In this document: positions 9,195 through 19,926 of the stretch, piece after piece | How the letters are laid out: each line of letters begins with the position of its first letter | How positions within the stretch are numbered: the stretch's first letter is position 1 | DNA from: Enterobacterales bacterium | GTDB taxonomy: Bacteria > Pseudomonadota > Gammaproteobacteria > Enterobacterales > Enterobacteriaceae | Length of the DNA: 40,031 nt | Direction of reading: 5' to 3' | NCBI GenBank assembly: GCA_015654925.1 | Contig: JAATFX010000068.1 | Location: 1-40,031, forward strand | The notes under the pieces: generated by a model | The model's input: the letters and a program-made list of their open reading frames with translations, nothing else | Databases searched by the model: none | What the model was told of the DNA's origin: nothing | Program-made: the position numbers and the translations under genes

Positions 9195-10325
9195 ATGGTT
9201 TATGATTTGATTATTATCGGCAGTGGTTCAGTCGGCTCAGCCGCCGGTTTTTACGCCACCGAAGCCGGTCTTAATGTCTTAATGATTGATGCCGCTTTTC
9301 CTCCGCATCATGCCGGGAGCCATCATGGCGATACCCGGCTCATTCGCCACGCGTACGGCGAGGGGGAAAAATATGTCCCGATGGTGCTGCGGGCGCAAAC
9401 CCTGTGGGAAGATCTGTCTACGCGCAGCGACTGCGCCTTGTTCCATCGCAGCGGCGTGCTCAATCTCGGGCCGCGCCAGTCCGGGTTTATCAAAAACGCC
9501 ATCGCTAGCGTCCAGTCCTTTACGCTACCCTGCGAAATATTGAATGCTACCCAGATTAGCGCCCGCTGGCCTGAATTCAGCCTGCCGGAAGATTATCTGG
9601 GGGTGTTTGAGCCGCAGGCGGGCTATCTCAAGTCCGAATTGGCGATTGCCGCTTATATCCGCCTGGCGGAACAGGCCGGCTGCGCCCAGTTATTTAACTG
9701 CGGCGTGACGGATATTCATCACCAGGGGCGGGAATTCGACGTCACCACCCAGGAAGGCAGCCATTATCAGGGGCATAAACTGCTGGTGTCGGCCGGGACG
9801 TGGGTTAAAAAATTATTGCCGTCCCTGCCGATCGCCCCGGTACGGAAGGTTTTTTCCTGGCACCAGGCGGATGGCCGGTTCAGCGAAGATAATCATTTCC
9901 CGGCCTTTACCATCGAGACCCCCAACAACGGGCATTATTACGGTTTCCCGGCGGTCAAAAATGAGCTTAAGGTGGGCAAACATGACGGCGGGCAGCCGAT
10001 CGACGCGCCGGAACAGCGCACCCCCTTCGGCAGCCATCCCACCGACGGCAGCGAAAATTTCACTTTCCTGCGGCATTTCCTGCCCGGGGTCGGCGTTTGC
10101 CTGACGGGAGAGGCCTGCACCTACGATCTGTCGCCGGATGAGGATTTCATTATCGATACCCTGCCCGGCAATAAAGATATGCTGATTGTCAGCGGTTTAA
10201 GCGGCCACGGCTTTAAGTTCGCCAGCGTATTGGGCGAGATCGCGGCGGGCTTCGCCGCCGGGGAACACAGTGCGTTCGACCTCGCCCCGTTTTCGCTGGC
10301 GCGCTTTGATAACCGCGCTTATTGA
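9195..10325 (+). CDS. solA: N-methyl-L-tryptophan oxidase
   Basis: A FAD-dependent amine oxidase of the monomeric sarcosine oxidase family, 376 residues (E. coli SolA 372). It oxidatively demethylates N-methyl-amino acids such as N-methyl-tryptophan, giving formaldehyde and hydrogen peroxide. Visible features are the Rossmann FAD motif [17 protein letters not shown] at the N-terminus, [13 protein letters not shown], and near the C-terminus [14 protein letters not shown], whose Cys is the expected covalent flavin attachment. This is followed by [11 protein letters not shown]. It converges on trhO and their coding ends overlap by 7 bp, so no terminator fits between them. Confidence 0.95.
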   Translation: MVYDLIIIGSGSVGSAAGFYATEAGLNVLMIDAAFPPHHAGSHHGDTRLIRHAYGEGEKYVPMVLRAQTLWEDLSTRSDCALFHRSGVLNLGPRQSGFIKNAIASVQSFTLPCEILNATQISARWPEFSLPEDYLGVFEPQAGYLKSELAIAAYIRLAEQAGCAQLFNCGVTDIHHQGREFDVTTQEGSHYQGHKLLVSAGTWVKKLLPSLPIAPVRKVFSWHQADGRFSEDNHFPAFTIETPNNGHYYGFPAVKNELKVGKHDGGQPIDAPEQRTPFGSHPTDGSENFTFLRHFLPGVGVCLTGEACTYDLSPDEDFIIDTLPGNKDMLIVSGLSGHGFKFASVLGEIAAGFAAGEHSAFDLAPFSLARFDNRAY

Positions 10326-11383
10326 CCGTCCGGTTCACCCGGCGCCGCGTCGGGCCGGGTTAGCGATAGCCGCTGCCGGGATTTGTTAAAAATCTTCATG
10401 CCGTTTTCACGGCCCGCCCGTAGCGCCCGCTGCTCTTCCGGCGGCAAGGCTAATTCATCCCGGCAGGTCGCGCTGCAACAGTGCTGATAGCGATCGGCGC
10501 AGGCCGGGCACTGGATAAACAGCAAATGACAGCCCTGGTTGGCGCAGTTGACGTGGGTGTCGCAAGGGGTGCCGCACTGATGGCAATGGGCAATGATATC
10601 GGGCGTTATGCGCTCGCCGAGCCGCTCGTCGAACACAAAGTTTTTGCCGGTGAATTTTAGCGGCAAGCCCTGCTCCCTGGCGCGCCTGGCGTATTCGATA
10701 ATTCCTCCCTCTACGTGATGGACGTTGGTAAAACCATGGTGCTGCATATAGGCGCTGGCTTTTTCACAGCGTATCCCGCCGGTGCAGTACATGACGATAT
10801 TTTTGGTTTTATCCGCCGCCAGCATCTCGACCGCCATCGGCAACTGCTCGCGAAACGTATCCGACGGCACTTCGATGGCGTTATCGAAATGCCCCACCTC
10901 ATATTCATAATGATTGCGCATATCGACGAATAAGGTATCGGGATCGTCGGCCATGGCGTTGACCTGCTCCGCGTTTAAGTAGTGACCGACGTTGGATGGA
11001 TCAAACGTGGGGTCGTCGATACCGTCGGCCACTATGCGCGCCCGCACCTTCATGCGCAGCACCCAAAAGGATTTACCGTCATCGTCCAGTGCGACGTTCA
11101 GCCGCACCCCGTCCAATACCGGATGAGCGGCATACAGCGCGGTTTTGAAAGCGCTAAAACGGTTTTGCGGCACGCTGATCTGCGCGTTAATGCCTTCACC
11201 GGCGATATAGACCCGGCCAAAGACGCCCAGCGCCGTCATGGCCTGATATAGCCCATCGCGAAACGCCTGGGGGTCGTCCAGACGGAAATATTTATAAAAT
11301 GACAGGGTGATGCGCGGCTCGGTTTCGGCCAGCATCAGCGCTCTGAGCTCTTGGTTGGAAACCCGGTTGTGTAACACTGGCAT
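10319..11383 (-). CDS. trhO: tRNA uridine(34) hydroxylase TrhO (rhodanese family)
   Basis: Matches E. coli YceA/TrhO (350 aa). TrhO makes 5-hydroxyuridine at the wobble position of tRNAs using oxygen. An N-terminal acylphosphatase-like part ([11 protein letters not shown] to INAQISVP) precedes a rhodanese domain with the active-site loop [11 protein letters not shown], then FDERLGERI. The C-terminal region is cysteine-rich ([14 protein letters not shown] and [12 protein letters not shown]) and probably binds metal. The start [15 protein letters not shown] equals the E. coli start. The gene is divergent from the OYE-like gene at 11578, with a 194-bp shared promoter region. Confidence 0.95.
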   Translation of the reverse strand: MPVLHNRVSNQELRALMLAETEPRITLSFYKYFRLDDPQAFRDGLYQAMTALGVFGRVYIAGEGINAQISVPQNRFSAFKTALYAAHPVLDGVRLNVALDDDGKSFWVLRMKVRARIVADGIDDPTFDPSNVGHYLNAEQVNAMADDPDTLFVDMRNHYEYEVGHFDNAIEVPSDTFREQLPMAVEMLAADKTKNIVMYCTGGIRCEKASAYMQHHGFTNVHHVEGGIIEYARRAREQGLPLKFTGKNFVFDERLGERITPDIIAHCHQCGTPCDTHVNCANQGCHLLFIQCPACADRYQHCCSATCRDELALPPEEQRALRAGRENGMKIFNKSRQRLSLTRPDAAPGEPDGQ

Positions 11384-11577
11384 GGTGTACGTTCCTGGAG
11401 TGGGCGATTAATCGGAATGGCCGGCATCATACCGCAAATGATAAACATTTATCAAAATCCCGTCCGTGATTTTTCCCGATCCGTAGACGGAAAAAGCATT
11501 TATCGCCGAGTTAAAAAAGAGTTAACTTGCTAACGTTACGGATATGTACGTCATACGTTCAACTTTGAGGCAATATT

Positions 11578-12675
11578 ATGAGCCATCTATTTTCACGATT
11601 CGCCCTGGGGCAATTAGCATTGCCTAATCGCATCGTGATTGCGCCAATGTGTCAGTATTCCGCCGACGAAGGCAAAGCCACCTCCTGGCATCAGATCCAT
11701 TTGGGGCACCTGGCCCTGTCAGGCGCGGCGCTGCTGATCGTCGAAGCCACCGCCGTCAGCCCGGCGGGGCGCATTTCGCCGCGGGATCTCGGTTTATGGG
11801 ACGAAGGAACGGAGCAGGCCCTGGCCGATGTCGTGCGCAATATTAAACAGCACTCACCCATCGCGCTGGGCATACAGCTCGCCCATGCCGGGCGTAAAGC
11901 CTCGACCCGGGTTCCTTGGGAAGGCGGTAGTAATATCGCGCCGGATGCGGGCGGTTGGCTGACATTGGCGCCCTCGGAGCTGCCTTATGCCGAAGCGGAC
12001 TTCCCGCCCCAGGCCATGACCCCGGAGCAGATTGACCAATTAAAAGCGGATTTTGTCGCCGCGGCCAAACGCGCCGAGCGGATTGGTTTTAATCTGATTG
12101 AATTGCATGCGGCCCACGGCTATCTGCTGCATCAATTTCTTTCCCCGCTGGCTAACCAGCGCCAGGATAGCTATGGCGGTAGTCTGGAAAACCGCATCCG
12201 CCTGACGCTGGAAGTCGTCCAGGCGGTGCGGGCGGCGGTGTCGCCGGGCATCCCCGTCGGAGTGCGCATTTCCGGCTCCGATTGGGTGGCGGGCGGATGG
12301 GATATCGAGCAATCGACCGTCCTGGCCAAAGCGTTAAAAGCGCAGGGTTGCGATTTTATCCACGTCTCCAGCGGCGGGTTGTCGGCCTTGCAGAAAATCC
12401 CGGTAGGTCCGGGCTACCAGGTGCCGTTTGCCCGCCGCATTAAACAAGAGACCGGGCTTAATACCATCGCCGTCGGGCTGATTACCGAACCCGAGCATGC
12501 CGAAGCGATCGTGGCCACCGGCGAAGCGGATATGATTGCGCTGGCCCGTGCGGTGCTTTACGATCCGCGCTGGCCGTGGCATGCGGCGGTCAAACTCGGG
12601 GCCAAGGTTAATGGGCCCCGGCAGTATTGGCGCTGTGAACCGCATTATGTAAAAGATTTATTTTTAAAAGACTAA
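11578..12675 (+). CDS. NADH:flavin oxidoreductase, Old Yellow Enzyme (YqjM/XenA-like)
   Basis: A 365-residue TIM-barrel FMN enzyme. The start region [17 protein letters not shown] carries the Cys of the thermophilic-like/YqjM OYE subgroup, where classical OYEs have Thr. It also has [10 protein letters not shown], the substrate-binding [22 protein letters not shown], and FMN-binding segments RISGSDWV and AVGLITEP. Such enzymes reduce the C=C bond of alpha,beta-unsaturated carbonyls with NAD(P)H and help detoxify electrophiles. The physiological substrate is unknown. It sits between trhO and lpxL, where E. coli has the unrelated yceI-yceJ, so it is an accessory gene here. No gene symbol is assigned because several paralogue names are in use. 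Confidence 0.92.
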   Translation: MSHLFSRFALGQLALPNRIVIAPMCQYSADEGKATSWHQIHLGHLALSGAALLIVEATAVSPAGRISPRDLGLWDEGTEQALADVVRNIKQHSPIALGIQLAHAGRKASTRVPWEGGSNIAPDAGGWLTLAPSELPYAEADFPPQAMTPEQIDQLKADFVAAAKRAERIGFNLIELHAAHGYLLHQFLSPLANQRQDSYGGSLENRIRLTLEVVQAVRAAVSPGIPVGVRISGSDWVAGGWDIEQSTVLAKALKAQGCDFIHVSSGGLSALQKIPVGPGYQVPFARRIKQETGLNTIAVGLITEPEHAEAIVATGEADMIALARAVLYDPRWPWHAAVKLGAKVNGPRQYWRCEPHYVKDLFLKD

Positions 12676-12850
12676 GCCGCGCCGAATCGCGCCTGCTGGG
12701 CAAAAGGCGCGCACATGGACAAAATTATGTTTTTTTGCGCGCCGCTTTGCTTCCCCTTTTCAGAAAAAATGCCAGAATAAAGGTAGTGTTGGCGAAAATA
12801 TCGCGTTAAGGACGATTTTTTGCCATTTACACCTTAGAAAACGAGAACTC

Positions 12851-13771
12851 ATGACAAATATTCCAACTTTTAACCGTTCTCTGCTCCATCCGCGCTATTG
12901 GCCGACGTGGATAGGAATAGGACTGTTATACCTTGTCGTATTATTGCCATATCCTCTGTTATATCGCCTCGGGACCTCCCTGGGACGCCTGTCCATGCAT
13001 TTTCTCCAACGGCGCGTACATATCGCCAGACGCAACCTGGAACTGTGCTTTCCAAATCGTTCAAGCGAAGAAAGAGAAGCGCTGCTCATTAAAAACTTTG
13101 AATCGGTGGGCATGGGGCTGATTGAAACCGGAATGGGCTGGTTCTGGCCGGACTGGCGGGTCAAGCGCTGGTTCAAAGTTTCGGGGCTGGAAAATATCCA
13201 GATCGCCCGCAATCATAACCAGGGCGTATTGCTGATCGGGCTGCATTTTTTATCCCTGGAATTGGGTGCGCGTATTTTTGGCATTTATAATCCCGGCATC
13301 GGGGTTTATCGTCCCAATGACAATAAGCTGCTCGATTGGCTGCAAACCTGGGGACGGATGCGCTCCAACAAATCGATGCTCAATCGTTCGGACGTCAAAG
13401 GCATGATCCGCGCCCTGAAAAACGGCGAAATCATCTGGTATGCCCCGGACCACGATTACGGTCCGAAAAGCAGCGTATTTGCCCCGCTGTTCGCCATCGA
13501 GCAGGCTGCCACCACCGCCGGCACCCATATGCTGGTGCGCCTGGGCAAACCCGCCGTAATCCCGTTTGTCCCGCGCCGATTGCCCGGCGGCCAGGGTTAC
13601 GAGCTGATTATCCTGCCGGATCAGCAGGAGGTGCCGCTTGATAGCGACGTGGCCACCGCCACCTATATGAATAAAGTGCTGGAGAAAGCCATCCTGCTGG
13701 CGCCTGACCAATATATGTGGCTGCACCGCCGCTTTAAAACCCGGCCGCCGGGAGAACGGTCGCTTTATTGA
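12851..13771 (+). CDS. lpxL: Kdo2-lipid IVA lauroyltransferase LpxL
   Basis: An HtrB/LpxL-type acyltransferase of 306 residues, the E. coli LpxL length. It adds the secondary laurate of lipid A from acyl-ACP at the inner membrane. One N-terminal membrane segment ([19 protein letters not shown]) is followed by the catalytic H-x4-E motif HFLSLE at about residues 132-137. Family signatures are [30 protein letters not shown] and [14 protein letters not shown]. The neighbouring trhO and mdtG are as in E. coli, which favours LpxL over the cold-induced paralogue LpxP. A hairpin follows the stop codon. Confidence 0.93.
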   Translation: MTNIPTFNRSLLHPRYWPTWIGIGLLYLVVLLPYPLLYRLGTSLGRLSMHFLQRRVHIARRNLELCFPNRSSEEREALLIKNFESVGMGLIETGMGWFWPDWRVKRWFKVSGLENIQIARNHNQGVLLIGLHFLSLELGARIFGIYNPGIGVYRPNDNKLLDWLQTWGRMRSNKSMLNRSDVKGMIRALKNGEIIWYAPDHDYGPKSSVFAPLFAIEQAATTAGTHMLVRLGKPAVIPFVPRRLPGGQGYELIILPDQQEVPLDSDVATATYMNKVLEKAILLAPDQYMWLHRRFKTRPPGERSLY

Positions 13772-13780
13772 CCGCCCCCT

Positions 13781-13820
13781 GACGATGCCGAGCGCCGTTG
13801 CCTATGCGCGCGGCATCGTC
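13781..13820 (+). terminator. Hairpin after lpxL (terminator-like, no T tract)
   Basis: GACGATGCCG (13781-13790) is perfectly inverted at 13811-13820. The 20-nt loop can itself pair through GCGC. It starts 10 bp after the lpxL stop, but no T run follows, so termination or 3'-end protection is inferred. Confidence 0.5.
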
Positions 13821-13965
13821 CGTCAAGGTGCAAAACATGCCCCTGAAATTGCCCGCTGCCCCGTTTAAGCGCATACTTGTACCTGATTATACAAAAAATC
13901 CCGGCGAGAACGCCCCTGTGCCCTGTCAACGTATCTGACCGCCGTTACCTTTCTTATAGGATGTT

Positions 13966-15192
13966 ATGACGTCGGTACCGGAACCCATCAATTGGAAACG
14001 TAATCTTTATATCGCCTGGCTCGGCTGCTTTCTTACCGGCGCGGCGTTTAGCCTGATCATGCCGTTTCTGCCGCTGTACGTGGAGCTGCTCGGCGTCACG
14101 GATGCCAGGGAGCTGAATATTTGGTCCGGGGCGGTATTTAGCATTACCTTTCTGTTTTCGGCTATCGCCTCGCCGTTTTGGGGCGGGCTGGCCGATCGCC
14201 GCGGACGTAAATTGATGCTGTTGCGATCGGCGCTGGGCATGTCCATCGTGATGGTATTAATGGGCATGGCGCAGAATATCTGGCAGTTTTTGGTACTGCG
14301 CGCCCTGCTGGGGGTATTGGGCGGGTTCGTGCCCAACGCCAATGCCTTGATTGCCACCCAGGTGCCGCGCAACAAAAGCGGCTGGGCACTGGGCACCCTG
14401 TCCACCGGCGCGGTCAGCGGCGCGCTGATCGGCCCGCTGATCGGGGGATTCCTGGCGGATCATTACGGGTTGCGCCTGGTATTTTATATTACCGCGCTGG
14501 TGCTGTTTATCTGCTTTATCACCACCCTGATTTACGTCGATGAACGCTTTACCCCGGTATTGAAAAAAGACATGCTCTCCGGCCGGCAGGTCTTCGCTTC
14601 CCTGAAAAAGCCGCGCCTGGTGCTGAGCCTGTTTGTCACTACCATGATTATCCAGGTGGCCACCGGCTCCATCGCACCGATTCTGACGCTGTATGTGCGC
14701 GAACTGGCCGGTAATATTCAAAACCTGGCGTTCGTCAGCGGATTGATTGCCGCCGTGCCCGGGGTGGCGGCGCTGATCAGCGCGCCGCGCCTGGGCCGCC
14801 TGGGCGATAAAATCGGCCCGGAACGGATTTTAATCGCCATGCTGGGGTTATCCATCCTGTTGCTGATCCCCATGTCGTTTGTCCAATCCCCCTGGCAGTT
14901 GGGCGTGCTGCGGTTCCTGCTGGGCGCCACCGACGGGGCGCTGCTGCCGGCGGTACAAACGTTGCTGATTTATAATTGCACCAATCAAGTGGCCGGCAGG
15001 ATATTTAGCTATAACCAGTCGTTTCGCGACGTGGGCAATGTCAGCGGTCCGTTGATTGGCGCGGTGGTCTCCGCCAGCTATGGTTATCGCGCGGTATTTT
15101 GCGTCACCGCGCTGGTGGTTTTGTTTAACGTCATCTATTCCTGGTGGAGTTTGCAGCATGGCCCATCGAGGATTCGCCTGCCCAACGAATAA
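13966..15192 (+). CDS. mdtG: MFS multidrug efflux transporter MdtG
   Basis: A 12-TM major facilitator of 408 residues, matching E. coli MdtG. It is linked to fosfomycin and deoxycholate resistance by proton-driven efflux. The MFS A-motif appears as [20 protein letters not shown] between TM2 and TM3, with [31 protein letters not shown] in TM4. A second-half counterpart is [19 protein letters not shown]. In E. coli the promoter is controlled by MarA/SoxS/Rob, but I could not pick out a marbox by eye. The gene is convergent with the secreted-protein gene at 15215. Confidence 0.95.
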   Translation: MTSVPEPINWKRNLYIAWLGCFLTGAAFSLIMPFLPLYVELLGVTDARELNIWSGAVFSITFLFSAIASPFWGGLADRRGRKLMLLRSALGMSIVMVLMGMAQNIWQFLVLRALLGVLGGFVPNANALIATQVPRNKSGWALGTLSTGAVSGALIGPLIGGFLADHYGLRLVFYITALVLFICFITTLIYVDERFTPVLKKDMLSGRQVFASLKKPRLVLSLFVTTMIIQVATGSIAPILTLYVRELAGNIQNLAFVSGLIAAVPGVAALISAPRLGRLGDKIGPERILIAMLGLSILLLIPMSFVQSPWQLGVLRFLLGATDGALLPAVQTLLIYNCTNQVAGRIFSYNQSFRDVGNVSGPLIGAVVSASYGYRAVFCVTALVVLFNVIYSWWSLQHGPSRIRLPNE

Positions 15193-15213
15193 CCCGGCGC
15201 GCCATAAGCCGGG
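15193..15213. terminator. GC-rich hairpin between convergent mdtG and the 15215 gene
   Basis: CCCGGC (15193-15198) pairs with GCCGGG (15208-15213). It overlaps the mdtG stop region and has no T tract on either side. It may act as a weak bidirectional terminator. Confidence 0.4.
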
Positions 15214-15214
15214 C

Positions 15215-15610
15215 CTACCGGGGCGGCAATGGCGCGGCGGCGTCTGGTTCCGGATGATGGCCTTTATCGCCCTGATGGTCGGGTACCCGTTCCACCGAAA
15301 TGCGCACCTGATAATGGCCGCCGCCCGGCGCCGGGACAATACTGTTTAGCTTTTGAATAGTTTCCCCGGGGTTATCGGTAAGCGCCGATGCGCAAAACAA
15401 CTCGCCGCCGCGGCAAAAGCCCGGGCCGTGCGGCGGCATCATCATCGGCCTGCCGGGGGGCTGGAAAAACATCGGCGGCGCATTTTCCGGCGATGGCGTC
15501 GGTTGCGAGGCGGGCGCGGGCGCCGGGCTTGCGGTTGCCAGGGCGGGCAGGCTTAATACGGCGGCGATCGCAGCGGATAATAACGCCAATTTTTTACTTA
15601 CGGTGGTCAT
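15215..15610 (-). CDS. Small secreted proline-rich hypothetical protein
   Basis: A 131-residue product with a typical Sec signal peptide: basic start MTTVSKK, a hydrophobic core, and likely cleavage after ALATA at about residue 27. The mature part is low in complexity and rich in proline, methionine and histidine (SPAPAPASQPTPSPENAPP, then RPMMMPPHGPGF). It carries two cysteines (FCRGGELFCAS), which could form a disulphide. I do not recognise a domain. The Met/His/Pro-rich stretch would suit metal binding in the periplasm, but this is speculation. The gene lies between mdtG and msyB, where E. coli has none. Confidence 0.7.
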   Translation of the reverse strand: MTTVSKKLALLSAAIAAVLSLPALATASPAPAPASQPTPSPENAPPMFFQPPGRPMMMPPHGPGFCRGGELFCASALTDNPGETIQKLNSIVPAPGGGHYQVRISVERVPDHQGDKGHHPEPDAAAPLPPR

Positions 15611-15925
15611 CTTTTTACTCCAATTATCAGTGCCAGACCTTACTGTAGCGCCTGCCGGTCCGCCGTTAAGCCCTGGCGCCGTCCTTTTGCAAAACCTTTA
15701 CCTATTGCGCGTATCCCCTTAGCAATGATTAACACTCCGTAACTTTCCCGCGCCATCGCGCTTTTCCCCGGAGCGGCGGCCACTTTTTTTCACCCCGTTG
15801 ACGCCGTGCGCATAATCATTATCGCGGCGGACTTGAAAGTTTTCAGACTCCGACAACAATTACTGTTGGGCCCGAAACGGGCACGGCGAAAATCGTAGCC
15901 ACCCCACGATGACAGGAGAGCCACA
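15611..15925. other. Divergent promoter region between the 15215 gene and msyB
   Basis: A 315-bp non-coding stretch. It should contain promoters for the secreted-protein gene (minus) and msyB (plus). Stretches with few GC pairs near 15720 and 15815-15860 are the likely promoter cores. I saw no operator or RNA gene that can be supported. Confidence 0.4.
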
Positions 15926-16306
15926 ATGAGCATGTACGCAACTCTGGAAGAAGCCATAGAAATCGCGCGAGAAGAGTATTTGGAAGCCTCGCGCGACAGC
16001 AGTAACGACGATGAAAGCCCGGCGGTGCATCAATTCAGTTTGCAGAAATATGTCATGCAAGATGGTGAAATCATGTGGGAAGCGGAGTTTATGGCCGATG
16101 AAAACGACGCGGCCGACGCACTGCCTTTTCGCACGGGCGAAGCCGCCCAGGCCATCTTTGACGGTGACTATGACGAAACCGAACTGCGCGCGGAGTGGCT
16201 GGAGGAGAACACGCTGCATGAATGGGACGAAGGGGAATATCAGTATGAGCCGCCGCTGGACACCGAAGAGGGCCAAACCGCCGCTGACGAATGGGAAGAA
16301 CGCTAA
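15926..16306 (+). CDS. msyB: Acidic protein MsyB
   Basis: A 126-residue, very acidic cytosolic protein collinear with E. coli MsyB, which was found as a multicopy suppressor of secY and secA defects. Start MSMYATLEEAIEIAREEYL, centre LQKYVMQDGEIMWEAEF, end HEWDEGEYQYEPPLDTEEG and EWEER are conserved. The function is not established. AGGAG lies upstream of the ATG. In E. coli it is RpoS-dependent. It converges on yceK with 6 bp between the two stop codons. Confidence 0.94.
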   Translation: MSMYATLEEAIEIAREEYLEASRDSSNDDESPAVHQFSLQKYVMQDGEIMWEAEFMADENDAADALPFRTGEAAQAIFDGDYDETELRAEWLEENTLHEWDEGEYQYEPPLDTEEGQTAADEWEER

Positions 16307-16312
16307 CGCCGG

Positions 16313-16552
16313 TTACCGATAGGGGCCATGGCGCATATCAACCGGCAGCAGGATGGTATCGACCACCATCGACATGGGCGAATCGATGATGGTGATGTAT
16401 TTCCAGGGGGAATCGCGCAAATCCCATTGCACCCCGGGATAATATTGATTGCCATGGCCCTGCCCCGGGAACGTGCGGCTGATAATGCTGCCGCATCCGG
16501 TCAGGGCTAAAATCGCAATCATCAGCAGACACATCCTGGGCATAAAGGGCAC
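16313..16552 (-). CDS. yceK: YceK/YidQ family lipoprotein
   Basis: A small outer-membrane-type lipoprotein. The lipobox LTGC follows the hydrophobic signal, then GSIISRTFPGQGHGNQYYPG and MVVDTILLPVD, matching E. coli YceK. Function is unknown. The start at 16552 is GTG with GAGG 5 nt upstream. An ATG at 16543 or 16537 would give the shorter E. coli-like leader. In E. coli yceK directly follows opgH. Here an extra membrane-protein gene separates them. Confidence 0.88.
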   Translation of the reverse strand: MPFMPRMCLLMIAILALTGCGSIISRTFPGQGHGNQYYPGVQWDLRDSPWKYITIIDSPMSMVVDTILLPVDMRHGPYR

Positions 16553-16564
16553 CGCTACCTCGGG

Positions 16565-17212
16565 TTACTCGGCGGCGCGACTCCCGGCATCGGCGGTCAC
16601 CCTTGCCGCGCTGCGACGTTTGTCAGCCACGTAGAGCACCGTGGCCAGCAGGCAAAGGCTGTAGCCGAACAGCTCGCTCCCTTCCTCCACGGCGCTTTTT
16701 ACCGTGCGGATATAACCATCCTGCAACAGGGTGCTCCAAAGCCCGCCAATCCCCATCAGGCGGGAAAATATCAGCACATTGAGCAGGCCGGCGCACAGCA
16801 TGCCATAGCTGGGATGTTTAAAAAAACCCACAAGGCCTTGCAGCGCGCGCCTGGCGTCCGCGGCGGCAAATATCAGGCAGCCCAGCGTAATCACCATCGC
16901 CACCCAGAACCACGAACCATGGCGTATCTGGTCAAAGGCGAAATCCAGCTCGCGCACCAGCATACAGGCAAAAAAACCCGCCACCAGCAGGCTGCTGCCG
17001 CGTAGCGCCGGATAGCGCATCAGCCAGATATGCAGCGCGATAATGACCACCAGCACCGCTTCCTGCGCGATTTCCGTCAGCGAAGCCTCTTTGACGATAT
17101 CATGGAAAAAATGGATATCGATAAATAAAAATGATGTGAAGGCCGAGACCACTGCTCCGAAAACGACAAAGGCACCTAATTTTTTAACAATAAACAGCAG
17201 ATCGTTGTGCAT
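16565..17212 (-). CDS. Hypothetical six-TM inner-membrane protein between opgH and yceK
   Basis: About 215 residues with roughly six predicted membrane helices, among them LGAFVVFGAVVSAFTSFLF, EAVLVVIIALHIWLM, LLVAGFFACMLV, FWVAMVITLGCLIFAA and LFGYSLCLLATVLYVAD, and a short basic C-terminal tail. I do not recognise the family. A GTG at 17257 or an ATG at 17224 are alternative starts. I chose the ATG at 17212 because it puts a polar residue pair just before the first hydrophobic helix. It lies after the opgGH terminator and 12 bp upstream of yceK on the same strand, so it could be co-transcribed with yceK. E. coli has no gene here. Confidence 0.75.
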   Translation of the reverse strand: MHNDLLFIVKKLGAFVVFGAVVSAFTSFLFIDIHFFHDIVKEASLTEIAQEAVLVVIIALHIWLMRYPALRGSSLLVAGFFACMLVRELDFAFDQIRHGSWFWVAMVITLGCLIFAAADARRALQGLVGFFKHPSYGMLCAGLLNVLIFSRLMGIGGLWSTLLQDGYIRTVKSAVEEGSELFGYSLCLLATVLYVADKRRSAARVTADAGSRAAE

Positions 17213-17355
17213 CAGGCTACCCATTACAACCGTAAAGGCCAAAAGTTTAGCGGCCACCGCCCTGGAGGGAGTGGCAATAAATGCTAACGGCGACTTTTTC
17301 CTGTCATATTTGATCTTAGGTTATCACCGGAATGATTCATAAGTAAAATCGAAGT

Positions 17356-17385
17356 AAAAAAAACCGCCCTCAAAAAGCGGCGGTT
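17356..17385 (-). terminator. Intrinsic terminator of the opgGH operon
   Basis: Read on the minus strand, AACCGCC (17385-17379) pairs with GGCGGTT (17368-17362) and is followed by a run of T (the A tract from 17363 down to 17356). It starts 21 bp after the opgH stop. Confidence 0.88.
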
Positions 17386-17406
17386 AATGAATTCCCTGGC
17401 GGGACG

Positions 17407-19926
17407 CTATTTTCTATTCCAGGCCGGCCAGGTTGAAGGTTGTGACCACAAGCGTAAATGCAGGCGCGACAGGATAACCGGATCGCTAATAATAGCCAGG
17501 CGCAGAGGGCCATTCATCGCGGCAGGGCCGCTTTGCAGCGCCTGCTGGACCAGCTCGTCGCGCACTCGCTCTATGGCTTGGCTGACGCCGTGGCGCGCGG
17601 TGGCCATGCCTACCGCCAGCGCGTTGTACGCCGGGTCGATCACGGCGTGGCGGAAACCGTCCGCCAGCGCCCGGGCCTGATTGCGCCGCAGATATCTTTC
17701 AGTATCCACCAGCTCCTTGGGCGGCGAGTACTCTTCCGGGATCAGGAACAAGCTGACGCGCTGGCAGGCCAGGCCGAGATTGGCCCGGCTGGAATAGACC
17801 GACACGATGGGCGACAGGATCAGCGAGAATACGATAGGCGACAGCCACCATAAAAACCGCAAATCCAGCCAGGCCATGCCGCCGGCCCATACCAGCCCCA
17901 GCAGCATTTGCGGGCCATGGCGCACAAAGGATTCGCTCCAGGGCGTGGCGTCATCGTCGCGCTGCGGTGAATTCCATTGTACCGACCAGCCCAGAAACGC
18001 GCTAACCACGAATACCGTATGGAACAGCATGCGCACCGGCGCCAGCAGCACAGAAAACAGCATTTCCAGCAGCATGGAGCAGAACAATATTATAGCCCCG
18101 CCGTACTCCTTCGCACCCTTGGCGATAATCAAAATCACGCTGAGCAGCTTGGGCAGAAACAGCAAAACCATGGTGGTGGAGAACAACGCTATCGCCAGTT
18201 CCGGACGCCACTGCGGCCATACCGGAAACAGTTGCCGCGGTTGAAGGAAGTATTGCGGTTCCATTACGGTGTGCACCACCTGCAGGGCGGTGGACAGGGC
18301 CAAAAACATAAACCACAGCGGCGCGGACAAATAGGACATCACGCCGGTCAGGAATACCGCGCGATGAACCGGATGCATCCCCTTGACCAGAAACAGCCGG
18401 AAGTTCATCAGGTTACCCTGGCACCAGCGACGGTCGCGCTTTAACTCATCAAGCAGGTTGGGCGGCAATTCTTCATAACTGCCCGGTAAATCATAGGCAA
18501 TCCAGACGCCCCAGCCCGCACGCCGCATCAATGCGGCTTCCACGAAGTCATGGGACAGGATCGACCCGGCAAAGGAGCCGTCCCCCGGCAGGGGCGCCAG
18601 CGCGCAATGCTTGATAAAGGGCTCAACGCGAATAATCGCATTATGTCCCCAATAATGGGATTCCCCCAGTTGCCAATAGTGCAGCCCGGCGGTAAACAGC
18701 GGCCCGTAGACCCGGGTGGCAAACTGCTGGCAGCGCGCATACAGCGTATCCATCCCAGACGCTTTCGGCGCGCTTTGGATGATGCCGGCGTTGGGATTGG
18801 CTTCCATCAGCCGCACCAGGTTGGTCAGGCAGTCGCCGCTCATCACGCTATCGGCATCCAGGATCACCATATAGCTGTATTGCTTGCCCCACCGGCGGCA
18901 GAAATCATCGATATTGCCGCTTTTGCGTTTCACCCGGCGGCGGCGGCGGCGATAAAAGATCCGGCCAAAACCGCCGGTTTCCTGGCAGAGCTCCATCCAG
19001 GCCTTTTGTTCGGCGATGCAGATATCGGCGTTGTAGCTGTCGCTGAGGATATATACGTCGAAGTGTTCGATTTGGCCGGTCGCTTCCACCGATTCATAGG
19101 TGGCGCGCAAGCCGGCGAATACCCGCTCCACATCCTCATTGCAGATGGGCATGATAAGCGCGGTGCGATGTTCGATATTCAGCGGCTCGTTGCCGGTGGT
19201 GCTGGCGGAGATGCTGTATTTGTCGTGGCCGATCAGCAACTGGAGAAACCCCATCAGGGCGGTCCAGAAACCGGCGGAAACCCAACAGAACAATATGGCG
19301 AACAGGATCAAAATGCCGCTTTGCAAAATATAAGGCAATAACTGCAATAGGGATTGCGACCAGTTCTGATGGATCATGTCCATCGGGTCGATGAGCGCCC
19401 AGCCCTGATAAGGCAGGATGGTTTTCATATACCAGGTGGCAATGGCGGTCTGGAATAACGTCAGCGCCAGCAGGATATAGCGGCGCATGGTGCCGACCCT
19501 GCGCCAGTTGCCCTCTTCCCGCGCCGCTTCCTGTTTATGTCGCGGCGCACGGGTATGGCCGCGCATCGCGTCCCAGTACCGTACGATCGGGTTGGTTAAC
19601 CAGGGTTCGGGGAACATCGGGGTACGGGTTACGGTGGGCATGGCCTTGATGGCGGTGCGGCCCTGGCTATCTTCCACCAGCACATCTTTATGGGTGGCGG
19701 TTTCCGGCCAGGCCATGGTCAATCGGGATTTCACGGAATCCAGCGCGGCATCATCGGCGGGTTCATTTAGGATAATATCGGGAGCCATGCCCCCGATATC
19801 GGCGTGCAGCGATGCGAGGGATTGACTGCCATCCGACGGCACCTTTGCGCGCAAAATGCCTTTTTGCTCGGCAGAAAGGGGCAAAGCCTCGATATAATCG
19901 AGGCTGGATTCAGTTGATTTATTCAT
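17407..19926 (-). CDS. opgH: Osmoregulated periplasmic glucan glucosyltransferase OpgH
   Basis: An 839-residue inner-membrane GT2 enzyme (E. coli 847) that polymerises the beta-1,2-linked glucan backbone from UDP-glucose and moves it to the periplasm. The order is an N-terminal cytosolic part, two TM helices near residue 150-200, the GT2 domain and several TM helices after about residue 510. The GT2 domain has [12 protein letters not shown] carrying the DxD motif, [23 protein letters not shown] and DRRWCQGNL of the QxxRW type. In E. coli and others OpgH also moonlights as a cell-size regulator through FtsZ. Its start overlaps the end of opgG by 8 bp, as in a translationally coupled operon. 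Confidence 0.97.
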   Translation of the reverse strand: MNKSTESSLDYIEALPLSAEQKGILRAKVPSDGSQSLASLHADIGGMAPDIILNEPADDAALDSVKSRLTMAWPETATHKDVLVEDSQGRTAIKAMPTVTRTPMFPEPWLTNPIVRYWDAMRGHTRAPRHKQEAAREEGNWRRVGTMRRYILLALTLFQTAIATWYMKTILPYQGWALIDPMDMIHQNWSQSLLQLLPYILQSGILILFAILFCWVSAGFWTALMGFLQLLIGHDKYSISASTTGNEPLNIEHRTALIMPICNEDVERVFAGLRATYESVEATGQIEHFDVYILSDSYNADICIAEQKAWMELCQETGGFGRIFYRRRRRRVKRKSGNIDDFCRRWGKQYSYMVILDADSVMSGDCLTNLVRLMEANPNAGIIQSAPKASGMDTLYARCQQFATRVYGPLFTAGLHYWQLGESHYWGHNAIIRVEPFIKHCALAPLPGDGSFAGSILSHDFVEAALMRRAGWGVWIAYDLPGSYEELPPNLLDELKRDRRWCQGNLMNFRLFLVKGMHPVHRAVFLTGVMSYLSAPLWFMFLALSTALQVVHTVMEPQYFLQPRQLFPVWPQWRPELAIALFSTTMVLLFLPKLLSVILIIAKGAKEYGGAIILFCSMLLEMLFSVLLAPVRMLFHTVFVVSAFLGWSVQWNSPQRDDDATPWSESFVRHGPQMLLGLVWAGGMAWLDLRFLWWLSPIVFSLILSPIVSVYSSRANLGLACQRVSLFLIPEEYSPPKELVDTERYLRRNQARALADGFRHAVIDPAYNALAVGMATARHGVSQAIERVRDELVQQALQSGPAAMNGPLRLAIISDPVILSRLHLRLWSQPSTWPAWNRK

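Noticed and set aside
18550..19341. 263-codon plus-strand ORF antisense to opgH
   Set aside because: OpgH on the other strand is certain; the antisense product is arginine- and histidine-biased and unlike any protein family.
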